Positions 44,530-57,579 of a stretch of DNA of 64,000 nucleotides are shown here, in pieces. The stretch comes from Chamaelirium japonicum (Eukaryota > Streptophyta > Magnoliopsida > Liliales > Melanthiaceae), in NCBI GenBank assembly GCA_947650365.1, contig OX393549.1:30843209-30907208 (forward strand). Reading direction: 5' to 3'. The notes below the pieces were generated by a model. It made no database searches. It worked only from the letters and a program-made list of their open reading frames with translations, and was not told where the DNA came from. A program made the position numbers and the translations under genes. How positions within the stretch are numbered: position 1 is the stretch's first letter; each line of letters opens with the position of its first letter.

Positions 44530-45420
44530 GTAAGATCCATTCTAATTCATTCGTACGATCCATTCTAATTCATTCGTACGATCCATTCTAATTCATTCGC
44601 ACGAATGTATCCATTCTAGTTCATTCGTACGATCCATTCTAATTCATTCGCACGATCCATTCTAATTCATTCGTACGATCCATTCTAATTCATTCATACG
44701 ATCCATTCTAATTCATTCGTACGATCCATTCTAATTCATTCGCACAAATGTATCCATTCTAATTCATTCGTACGATCAATTCTTATTCATTCGCACGATC
44801 CATTCTAATTCATTCGTACGATCCATTCTAATTCTTTCACACGATCAATTCTAATTCATTCGTACGATCTATTCTAATTCATTCGTGCAATCCATTCTAT
44901 TTCATTCGTACGATCCATTCTTACTCATTCGTACGATCCATTCTAATTCATTCACACGAATGTTCCCATTCATACGAATGAATTAGAAAAGATTGTACGA
45001 ATGAATTAGAATGGATCGTACGAATGAATTAGAATGGATCGTACGAAGGAATTAGAATGGATCGTACGAATGAATTAGAACGGATCGTACGAATGAATTA
45101 GAATAGATCGTACGAATGAATTAGAATGGATTGTACGAAGGAATTAGAATGGAACGTACGAATGAATTAGAATGGATATATTCGTGCAAATGAATTAGAA
45201 TGGATCGTATGAATGTATTAGAATGGATCGTATGAGTGAATTAGAGTGGATCGTACGAATGAATTAGAATGGATTGTATGAATGAATTAGAATGGATCGT
45301 ACGAATGAATTAGAATGGATCGTACGAATGAATAAGAATGGATCGTACGAATGAATTAGAATGGATCATGCGAATGAATTAGAATGGATCGTACGAATGA
45401 ATTAGAATGGATCGTACGAA
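44530..45420 (-). repeat. Inverted duplicate, arm B (partner 32930-33820)
   Basis: Partner of the arm at 32930-33820, in opposite orientation. Its strand switch at about 44971 is the reverse complement of the J4 switch at 33375, including the GTTCCC variant that no other J4 copy has. Similarity fades at about 44530, where a segment with CATTCGGTCGAATG begins, and beyond about 45420, so the borders are approximate. Confidence 0.84.
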
Positions 45421-47779
45421 TGAATTAGAATGGATCGTACGAAAGAATTAGAATGGATCGTGCGAATGAATTAGAATGGATCATACGAATGAATTAGAAT
45501 AGATCGTACGAATGAATTAGAATGGATCGTACGAAGGAATTAGAATGGATCGTACGAATGAATTAGAATGGATATATTTGTGCAAATGAATTAGAATGGA
45601 TCGTATGAATGTATTAGAATGGATCGTACGAATGAATTAGAATGGATCGTGTGAAAGAATTAGAATGGATCGTACGAATGAATTAGAATGGATCGTGCGA
45701 ATGAATTAGAATGGATCGTACGAATGAATTAGAATGGATACATTTGTGCGAATGAATTAGAATGGATCGTACGAATGAATTAGAATGGATCGTATGAATG
45801 AATTAGAATGGATACATTCGTGCGAATGAATTAGAATGGATCGGACGAATGAATTAGAATGGATCGTACGAATGAATTAGAATGGATCAAATGAATGAAT
45901 TAGAATGGTTACATTCATGCGAATGGATTAGAATGGATCGCACGAATGAATTAGAATGGATCGTGCGAATGAATTAGAATAGATCGTACGAATAAATTAG
46001 AATGGATCGTACGAAGGAATTAGAATGGATCGTACGAATGAATTAGAATGGATATATTCGTGCAAATGAATTAGAATGGATCATACGAATGAGTAAGAAT
46101 GGATCGTACGAATGAAATAGAATAGATTGTACGAATGAATTAGAATGGATCCTACGAATGAATTAGAATAGATCGTGTGAAAGAATTAGAATGGATTGTA
46201 TGAATGAATTAGAATGGATCGTACGAATGAATTAGAATGGATCGTACGAAGGAATTAGAATGGATCGTACGAATGAATTAGAATCGATCGTACGAAGGAA
46301 TTAGAATGGATCGTACGAATGAATTAGAATGGATATATTCGTGCAAATGAATTAGAATGGATCATACGAATGAGTAAGAATGGATCGTACGAATGAAATA
46401 GAATAGATTGTACGAATGAATTAGAATGGATCCTACGAATGAATTAGAATAGATCGTGTGAAAGAATTAGAATGGATTGTATGAATGAATTAGAATGGAT
46501 CGTACGAATGAATTATAATGGATCGTACGAAGGAATTAGAATGGATCGTACGAATGAATTAGAATGGATCGTACGAATGAATTAGAATGGATACATTTGT
46601 GCGAATGAATTAGAATGGATCGTACGAATGAATTAGAATGGATACATTCGTGCGAATGAATTAGAATGGATCAGACAAATGAATTCGAATGGATCGTACG
46701 AATGAATTAGAATGGATCAAATGAATGAATTAGAATGGTTACATTCATGCGAATGAATTAGAATGGATCGTACGAATGGATTAGAATGGATCGTACGAAT
46801 GGATTAGAATGGATACATTCGTGCGAATGAATTAGAATGGATTGTATGAATGAGTAAGAATGGATCGTACGAATGAAATAGAATAGATTGTACGAATGAA
46901 TTAGAATGGATCCTATGAATGAATTAGAATAGATCGTGTGAAAGAATTAGAATGGATTGTATGAATGAATTAGAATGGATCGTACGAATGAATTAGAATG
47001 GATCGTACGAAGGAATTAGAATGGATCGTGCGAATGAATTAGAATGGATCGTACGAATGAATTAGAATAGATCGTACGAATGAATTAGAATGGATCGTAC
47101 GAAGGAATTAGAATGGATCGTACGAATGAATTAGAATGGATATATTTGTGCAAATGAATTAGAATGGATCGTATGAATGTATTAGAATGGATCGTACGAA
47201 TGAATTAGAATGGATCGTGTGAAAGAATTAGAATGGATCGTACGAATGAATTAGAATGGATCGTGCGAATGAATTAGAATGGATCGTACGAATGAATTAG
47301 AATGGATACATTTGTGCGAATGAATTAGAATGGATCGTACGAATGAATTAGAATGGATCGTATGAATGAATTAGAATAGATACATTCGTGCGAATGAATT
47401 AGAATGGATCGGACGAATGAATTAGAATGGATCGTACGAATGAATTAGAATGGATCAAATGAATGAATTAGAATGGTTACATTCATGCGAATGAATTAGA
47501 ATGGATCGTACGAATGGATTAGAATGGATCGTACGAATGGATTAGAATGGATACATTCAAGCGAATGAATTAGAATGGATCGTACGAATGGATTAGAATG
47601 GATCCTACGAATGGATTAGAATGGATACCTTTGTGCATATGAATTAGAATGGATCGTACGAATGAATTAGAATGGATCATATTAATGAATTAGAATGGAT
47701 CGTACAAATGAATTAGAATGGATCATATTAATGAATTAGAATGGATCGTACGAATGAATTAGAATGGATACATTCGTGC
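44972..47779 (+). repeat. 2.8-kb plus block with recent internal duplications
   Basis: This is a long single-orientation run. A module beginning GATATATTCGTGCAAATG recurs at 46051 and 46332 (offset 281 bp) with nearly the same monomer series after it. The series after GATATATTTGTGCAAATG at about 45570 returns near 47140 (offset about 1.57 kb). These head-to-tail copies look like local unequal exchange or slippage, unlike the flip-and-copy pattern elsewhere. Confidence 0.78.
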
Positions 47780-47812
47780 ACGATCCATTCTAATTCATTC
47801 GCACGAATGTAT
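47766..47812. repeat. Junction class J7 (28-bp monomer into minus DNA)
   Basis: The 28-bp linker CATTCGTGC runs straight into ACGATCC, making GTGCAC at the join. One minus core and an inverted 28-bp monomer follow. The second copy is at about 51378. Confidence 0.8.
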
Positions 47813-50800
47813 CCATTCTAATTCATTCGTACGATCCATTCTAATTCATTCGTACGATCCATTCTAATTCATTCGTAAGATCCATTCTAATTCATTTGTA
47901 CGATCCATTCTAATTCATTAATACAATCCATTCTAATTCTTTCACACGATCCATTCTAATTCATTCGCACGATATATTCTAATTCATTCGTACAATCCAT
48001 TCTAATTCATTCGTACGATCCATTCTAATTCATTCGTCTGATCCATTCTAATTCATTCGCATGAATGTATCCATTTTAATTCATTCGTACGATCCATTCT
48101 AATTCATTCGTAAGATCCATTCTAATTCATTCGTACGATCCATTCTAATTCATTCGTACGATCCATTCTAATTCATTCGCACGAATGTATCCATTCTTGT
48201 TCATTCGTACGATCCATTCTAATTCATTCGTACGATCCATTCTAATTCATTCGCACGATCCATTCTAATTCATTCGTACGATCCATTCTAATTCATTCAT
48301 ACGATCCATTCTAATTCTTTCGTACGATCCATTCTAATTCATTCGCACAAATGTATCCATTCTAATTCATTCGTACGATCCATTCTAATTCATTCGCACG
48401 ATCCATTCTTACTCATTCGTATGATCCATTCTAATTCATTCGGACTAATGTATCCATTCTAATTTATTCGTACGATCCATTCTAATTCATTCGTACGATC
48501 CATTCTAATTCATTCGTAAGATCGAATGGATCGTACGAATGAATTAGAATGGATCGTACGAATGAATTAGAATGGATACATTCGTGCGAATGAATTAGAA
48601 TGGATACATTCGTGCGAAAGAATTAGAATAGATCTTATGAATGAATTAGAATGGATCCTATGAATAAATTAGAATGGATCGTGCGAATGAATTAGAATGG
48701 ATCGTACGAATGAATTAGAATGGATCATGTGAAAGAATTAGAATGGATCGTACGAATGAATTAGAATGGATCGTGCGAATGAATTAGAATGGATCGTACG
48801 AATGAATTAGAATGGATACATTTGTGCGAATGAAGTAGAATGGATCGTACGAATGAATTAGAATGGATCGTGCTAATGAATTAGAATTGATCGAACGAAT
48901 GAATTAGCATGGATCGTGCTAATGAATTAGAAAGGATCGTACGAATGAATTAGAATGGATCGTGCGAATGAATTAGAATGGATCGTACGAATGAATTAGA
49001 ATGGATACATTTGTGCGAATGAATTAGAATGGATCGTACGAATGAATTAGAATGGATCGTATGAACGAATTAGAATGGATCGTGCGAATGAATTCGAATG
49101 GATCATACGAATTCATTCTAATTCATTCATACAATCCATTCTAATTGTTTCACACGATCCATTCTAATTCATTCGTACGTTCCATTCTAATTCATTAGCA
49201 CGATTCATGCTAATTCATTCGTTCGTTCAATTCTAATTCATTAGCACGATCCATTCTAATTCATTCGTACGATCCATTCTAATTCATTCGCACGATCCAT
49301 TCTAATTCATTCATAGGATCCATTCTAATTCATTCATACGATCTATTCTAATTCTTTCGCACAAATGTATCTATTCTAATTCATTCGCACGAATGTATCC
49401 ATTCTAATTCATTCGTACGATCCATTCTAATTCATTCGTACGATCCATTCTAATTCATTCGTACGATCAATTCTAATTCATTCATACGATCTATTCTAAT
49501 TCATTCATACAATCCATTCTAATTCTTTCACACGATCCATTCTAATTCATTCGTACGATCCATTCTAATTCCTTTGTACGATCCATTCTAATTCATTCGT
49601 ACGATCTATTCTAATTCATTCGTAAGATCCATTCTAATTCACTCATACGATCCATTCTAATACATTCATACGATCCATTCTAATTCATTTGCACGAATAT
49701 ATCCATTCTAATTCATTCGTACGATCCATTCTAATTCATTCGTACGATCTATTCTAATTCATTCGTACGATCCATTCTAATTCATTCGTACGATCCATTC
49801 TAATTCCTTCGTACGATCCATTCTAATTCATTCGTACGATCCATTCTAATTCATTCATACAATCCATTCTAATTCTTTCACACGATCCATTCTAATTCAT
49901 TCGTACGATCCATTCTAAATCCTTCGTACGATCCATTCTAATTCATTCGTACGATCTATTCTAATTCATTCGTACGATCCATTCTAATTCCTTCGTACGA
50001 TCCATTCTAATTCATTCGTACGATCCATTCTAATTCATTCGTACAATCTATTCTAATTCATTCGTACGAATGGATACATTCGTGTGAATGAATTAGAATG
50101 GATCGTACGAATGAGTAAGAATGGATCGTACGAATGAAATAGAATGGATTGCACGAATGAATTAGAATAGATCGTACGAATGAATTAGAACGGATCGTGT
50201 GAAAGAATTAGAATGGATTGTATGAATGAATTAGAATGGATCGTACGAACGAATTAGAATGGATCGTACGAAGGAATTAGAATGGATCGTACGAATGAAT
50301 TAGAATGGATCGTACGAATGAATTAGAATAGATCGTACGAATGAATTAGAATGGATTGTACGAAGGAATTAGAATGGATCGTACAAATGAATTAGAATGG
50401 ATATATTCGTGCAAATGAATTAGAATGGATCGTATGAATGTATTAGAATGGATCGTATGAGTGAATTAGAATGGATCGTACGAATGAATTAGAAATGATC
50501 GTACGAATGAATTAGAATGGATCGTGCGAATGAATTAGAATGCATCGTACGAATGAATTAGAATGGATCGTACGAATGAACTAGAATGGATACATTCGTG
50601 CGAATGAATTAGAATAGATCGTACGAATGAATTAGAATGGATCGTACGAATGAATTAGAATGGATACATTCGTGCGAAGGAATTAGAATGGATCGTACGA
50701 ATGAATTAGAATGGATCGTACGAATGAATTAGAATGGATCGTATGAATGAATTAGAATGGATACATTCGTGCGAATGAATTAGAATTGATCGTACGAATG

Positions 50801-51543
50801 AATTAGAATGGATCGTGCGAATGAATTAGAATGGATAGTATGAATGAATTAGAATGGATCGTACGAATGAACTAGAATGGATACATTCGTGCGAATGAAT
50901 TAGAATGGATCGTACGAATGAATTAGAATGGATCTTACGAATGAATTAGAATGGATCGTACGAATGAATTAGAATGGATCGTACGAATGAATTAGAATGG
51001 ATACATTCGTGCGAATGAATTAGAATGGATCGGACGAATAAATTAGAATGGATCGTATGAATGAATTAGAATGGATCAAATGAATGAATTAGAATGGTTA
51101 CATTCATGCGAATGAATTAGAATGGATCATACGAATGGATTAGAATGGATCGTACGAATGGATTAGAATGGATACATTCGAGCGAATGAATTAGAATGGA
51201 TCGTACGAATGAATTAGAATGGATCATATGAATGGATTAGATTGGATCCTACGAATGGATTAGAATGGATACCATTGTGCATATGAATTATAACGGATCG
51301 TACGAATAAATTAGAATGGATCATATTAATGAATTAGAATGGATCGTACGAATGAATTAGAATGGATACATTCGTGCACGATCCATTCTAATTCATTCGC
51401 ACGAATGTATCCATTCTAATTCATTCGTACGATCCATTCTAATTCATTAATATGATCCATTCTAATTCATTCCTATGATCCATTCTAATTCATATGCACA
51501 AAGGTATCCATTCTAATTCATTCGTACGATCCATTCTAATTCA
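47780..51543. repeat. Satellite region 13: blocks flanked by two J7 junctions
   Basis: Blocks are minus 47780-48523, plus to 49111, minus to 50065, plus to 51378 and minus to 51543. J7 (GATACATTCGTGCACGATCC) opens this region at 47780 and recurs at 51378. In both cases a 28-bp monomer meets a minus monomer and an inverted 28-bp monomer follows one unit later, giving an imperfect palindrome of about 48 bp. The last switch, at 51544 (CTAATTCAGGATCG), is the reverse complement of J8 at 27649. Confidence 0.8.
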
Positions 51544-54329
51544 GGATCGTACGAATGAATTAGAATGGATACATTCGTGCGAATGAATTAGAATTGATCG
51601 TACGAATGAATTAGAATGGATCGTGAGAATGAATTAGAATGGATCGTACGAATGAATTAGAATGGATCATACGAATGAACTAGAATGGATACATTCGTGC
51701 GAATGAATTAGAATGGATCGTACGAATGAATTAGAATGGATCGTACGAATGAATTAGAATGGATCTTATGAATGAATTAGAATGGATCGTACGAATGAAT
51801 TAGAATGGATCGTACAAATGAATTAGAATGGATACATTCGTGCGAATGAATTAGAATGGTTCGGACGAATGAATTAGAATGGATCGTACGAATGAATTAG
51901 AATGGATCAAATGAATGAATTAGAATGGTTATATTCATGCGAATGAATTAGAATGGATCGTACGGAATGAATTAGAATGGATTGTATGAATGAATTAGAA
52001 TGGATACATTCGTGCGAATGAATTAGAATGGATCATACGAATGAGTAAGAATGGATCGTACGAATGAAATAGAATGGATTATACGAATGAATTAGAATGG
52101 ATCGTACAAATGAATTAGAATGGATCGTACGAATGAATTAGAATGGATTGCACGAATGAATTAGAATGGATCGTACGAATGAATTAGAATGGATCGTGTG
52201 AAAGAATTAGAATGGATTGTATGAATGAATTAGAATGGATCGTACGAATGAATTAGAATGGATCGTACGAAGGATTTAGAATGGATACATTCGTGCGAAT
52301 GAATTAGAATGGATACATTCGGGCGAAAGAATTAGAATAGATCGTATGAATGAATTAGAATGGATCCTATGAATGAATTAGAATGGATCGTGCGAATGAA
52401 TTAGAATGGATCGTGCTAATGAATTAGAATTGATCGAACGAATGAATTAGCATGGATCGTGCTAATGAATTAGAATGGAACGTACGAATGAATTAGAATG
52501 GATCGTGTGAAAGAATTAGAATGGATTGTATGAATGAATTAGAATGGATCGTACGAAGGAATTAGAATGGATCGTACGAATGAATTAGAATGGATCGTAC
52601 GAATGAATTAGAATAGATTGTACGAATGAATTAGAATGGATCGTACGAATGAATTAGAATGGATCGTGTGAAAGAATTAGAATGGATCGTACGAATGAAT
52701 TAGAATGGATCGTGCGAATGAATTAGAATGGATCATACGAATGAATTAGAATGGATCGTGCTAATGAATTAGAATGGATCATACGAATGAGTAAGAATGG
52801 ATCGTACGAATGAAATAGAATGGATTGTACGAATGAATTAGAATGGATCGTACAAATGAATTAGAATGGATCATACGAATGAAATAGAATGGATTGCACG
52901 AATGAATTAGAATGGATCGTACGAATGAATTAGAATGGATCGTGTGAAAGAATTAGAATGGATTGTATGAATGAATTAGAATGGATCGTACGAATGAATT
53001 AGAATGGATCGTACGAAGGAATTAGAATGGATCGTACGAATGAATTAGAATGGATCGTACGAATGAATTAGAATGGTTACATTTGTGCGAATGAATTAGA
53101 ATGGATCGTACGGAATGAATTAGAATGGATTATATGAATGAATTAGAATGGATACATTCGTGCGAATGAATTAGAATGGATCATACGAATGAGTAAGAAT
53201 GGATCGTACGAATGAATTAGAATGGATCGTACGAATGAATTAGAATAGATCTTACGAATGAATTAGAATGGATCGTACGAATGAATTAGAATGGATCGTA
53301 CGAATGAATTAGAATGGATCGTGCGAATGAATTAGAATGGATCGTACCAATGAGTAAGAATGGATCGTACGAATGAATAGAATGGATCGTATGAATGAAT
53401 TAGAATGGATACATTCGTGTGAATGAATTAGAATGGATCGTATGAATGAATTCGAATAGATTTTGTGAAAGAATTAGAATGGATTAGAATGGATCGTACG
53501 AATGAATTAGAATGGATACATTCGTGCGAATGAATTAGAATGGATCGGACGAATGAATTAGAATGGATCGTACGAATGAATTAGAATGGATCGTACGAAT
53601 GAATTAGAATAGATTGTACGAATGAATTAGAATGGATCAAATGAATGAATTAGAATGGTTACATTCATGCGAATGAATTAGAATGGATCGTACGAATGGA
53701 TTAGAATGGATACATTCGTGCGAATGAATTAGAATGGATCGTACGAATGAATTAGAATGGATCGTACGAATGAATTAGAATGGATCTTACGAATGAATTA
53801 GAATGGATCGTACGAATGAATTAGAATGGATACATTCGTGCGAATAAATTAGAATGGATCGGACGAATGAATTAGAATGGATCGTACGAATGAATTAGAA
53901 TGGATCAAATGAATGAATTAGAATGGTTACATTCATGCGAATGAATTAGAATGGATCGTACGGAATGAATTAGAATGGATTGTATGAATGAATTAGAATG
54001 GATACATTCGTGCGAATGAATTAGAATGGATCATACCAATGAGTAAGAATGGATCGTACGAATGAAATAGAATGGATTGTACGAATGAATTAGAATGGAT
54101 CGTACAAATGAATTAGAATGGATCGTACGAATGAATTAGAGTGGATTGCACGAATGAATTAGAATGGATCGTACGAATGAATTAGAATGGATCGTGTGAA
54201 AGAATTAGAATGGATTGTATGAATGAATTAGAATGGATCGTATGAATGAATTAGAATGGATCGTATGAAGGAATTAGAATGGATACATTCGTGCGAATGA
54301 ATTAGAATGGATACATTCGTGCGAAAGAA
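51544..54329 (+). repeat. 2.8-kb plus block with a 24-bp marker monomer
   Basis: This single-orientation run contains an unusual monomer with an extra G in the linker (CGTACGGAATG) at 51963, 53111 and 53961. Each is followed by the same series of monomers. The 1148- and 850-bp spacings show three head-to-tail copies of a local module of unequal length. The block ends at 54327-54332 with AGAATTCT, a GAATTC switch not related in flanks to J1. Confidence 0.8.
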
Positions 54330-57300
54330 TTCTAATTCATTCCCACGATCCATTCTAATTTATTCGTACGATCCATTCTAATTCATTCGTACGATCTATT
54401 CTAATTCATTCGCACGAATGTAACCATTCTAATTCATTCATACGATTCATTCTAATTCATTCGTATGAGCTATTCTAATTCATTCGTACGATCCATTCTA
54501 ATTCATTCGTACGATCCATTGTAATTCATTCATACAATCCATTTAGATTGATTCGCACAAATGTATCCATTCAAATTCATTCGTACGATCCAGTCTAATT
54601 CATTCGTACGATCCATTCTAATTCATTCGCACGAATATATCCATTCTAATTCTTTCGTATGATGCATTCTAATTCATTCGTACGATCCATTCTAATTCAT
54701 TCGTACGATCCATTCTAATTCTTTCGTACGATCCATTCTAATTCATTCGCACGAATGTATCCATTCTAATTCATTCGTACAATCCATTCTATTTCATTCG
54801 TACGATCCATTCTTACTCATTCGTATGATCCATTCTAATTCATTCGTATGATCCATTCTAATTCATTCGTACGATCCATTCTAATTCATTCGTACGATCC
54901 ATTCTAATTCATTCGCACGATTCATTCTAATTCATTCATACGATCCATTCTAATTCATTCATACGATCCATTCTAATTCATTCCTACAATCCATTCTAAT
55001 TCATTCGCCCGATCCATTCTAATTCATTCATACGATCCATTCTATTCGAATTGATCATGCGATCCATTCGAATTCATTCGCACGATCCATTCTAATTCAT
55101 TCATACGATCCATTCTAATTCATTCATACAATGCATTCTAATTCTTTCACACGATCCATTCTAATTCATTCGTACGATCCATTCTAATTCATTCGTACAA
55201 TCCATTCTATTTCATTTGTACGATCCATTCTTACTCATTCATATGATCCATTCTAATTCATTCGTACGATCCATTCTAATTCATTTGTACGATCCATTCT
55301 AATTCATTCGTACAATCCATTCTATTTCATTAGTACGATCCATTCTTACTCATTCGTATGATCCATTCTAATTCATTCGCACGAATATATCCATTCTAAT
55401 TCATTCATACAATCCATTCTAATTTATTCCGTACGATCCATTCTAATTCATTCGTACGATCGTACGAATGAATTAGAATGGATCGTACGAATGAATTAGA
55501 ATAGATTGTGCGAATGAATTACAATGGATCGTACGAATGAATTAGAATGGATCGTACGAATGAATTAGAATGGATCATACGAATGAGTAAGAATGGATCG
55601 TACGAATGAATTAGAATGGATCGTACGAATGAATTAGAATGGATCGTACGAATAAATTAGAATGGATACATTCGTCCGAATGAATTAGAATGGATCATAC
55701 GAATGAGTAAGAATGGATCGTACGAATGAAATAGAATAGATTGTACGATTGAATTAGAATGGATCCTACGAATGAATTAGAATGGATCGTGTGAAATACG
55801 AATGAATTATAATGGATATATTCGTGCAAATGAATTAGAATGGATCGTATGAATGTATTAGAATGGATCGTATGAGTGAATTAGAATGGATCGTGCGAAT
55901 GAATTAGAATGGATTGTATGAATGAATTAGAATGGATCGTACGAATGAATTAGAATGGATTGTACGAATGAATTAGAATGGATCGTACGAATGAACTAGA
56001 ATGGATACATTCGTGCGAATGAATTAGAATGGATCGTACGAATAAATTAGAATGGATCGTGCGAATGAATTAGAATGGATCGTATGAATGAATTAGAATA
56101 GATCGTATGAATGAATTAGAATGGATCATACGAATGAATTAGAATAGATCGTACGAATGAATTAGAATGGATCGTATGAATAAATTAGAATGGATACATT
56201 CGTCCGAATGAATTAGAATGGATCATACGAATGAGTAAAAATGGATCGTACGAATGAAATAGAATAGATTGTACGAATGAATTAGAATGGATCCTACGAA
56301 TGAATTAGAATGGATCGTGTGAAAGAATTAGAATAGATTGTATGAATGAATTAGAATGGATCGTATGAATGAATTAGAATGGATCGTGCGAATGAATTCG
56401 AATGGATCGTACGAATTCATTCTAATTCATTCATACAATCCATTCTAATTCTTTCACACGATCTATTCTAATTCATTCGTAGGATCCATTCTAATTCATT
56501 CGTACAATCTATTCTATTTCATTCGTACGATCCATTCTTACTCATTCGTATGATCCATTCTAATTCATTCGGACGAATGTATCCATTCTAATTTATTCGT
56601 ACGATCCATTCTAATTCATTCGTACGATCTATTCTAATTCATTCGTACGATCCATTCTAATTCATTCATACGATCTATTCTAATTCATTCATACAATCCA
56701 TTCTAATTCTTTCACACGATCCATTCTAATTCATTCGTACGATCCATTCTAATTCATTCGTACAATCCATTCTATTTCATTCGTACGATCCATTCTTACT
56801 CATTCGTATGATCCATTCTAATTCATTCGCACGAATGTATCCATAATGGATCATACGAATGAGTAAGAATGGTCGTACGAATGAAATAGAATGGATTGTG
56901 CGAATGAATTAGAATGGACCGTATGAATGAATTAGAATGGATACATTCGTGCGAATGAATTAGAATGGATCGGACGAATGAATTAGAATGGATCGTACGA
57001 ATGAATTAGAATGGATCGTACGAATGAATTAGAATGGATCGTACGAATAAATTAGAATGGATACATTCTTCCGAATGAATTAGAATGGATCATACGAATG
57101 AGTAAGAATGGCTCGTACGAATGAAATAGAATAGATTGTACGAATGAATTAGAATGGATTCGTACGAATGAATTAGAATGGATACATTCGTGCGAATGAA
57201 TTAGAATGGATCGTACCAATGAGTAAGAATGGATCGTACGAATGAAATAGAATGGATTGTGCGAATGAATTAGAATGGATCATACGAATGAATTAGAATG

Positions 57301-57579
57301 GATCGTACGAATTAATTAGAATGGATACATTCGTGCGAATGAATTAGAATGGATTGTATGAATGAATTAGAATGGATCGTACGAATGAATTAGAATGGAT
57401 CATACGAATTAATTAGAATGGATTATACGAATGAATTAGAATGGATCGTACGAATGAATTAGAATGGATCGTACGAATGAATTAGAATAGATTGCGCGAA
57501 TGAATTAGAATGGATCGTGCGAATGAAATAGAATGGATACAAATGAATTAGAATGTATCATACGAATGAATTAGAATGA
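54330..57579. repeat. Satellite region 15: includes inverted 430-bp module
   Basis: Blocks are minus 54330-55459 (copy of 29620-30705), plus to J1' at 56413, minus to J2 at 56841-56849 and plus to J6 at 57579. The minus block 56416-56844, bounded by J1' and J2, is the reverse complement of the plus blocks at 10267-10697, 18145-18574 and 22278-22707, which are bounded by J2' and J1. Size (about 430 bp) and monomer order agree throughout. Confidence 0.82.
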
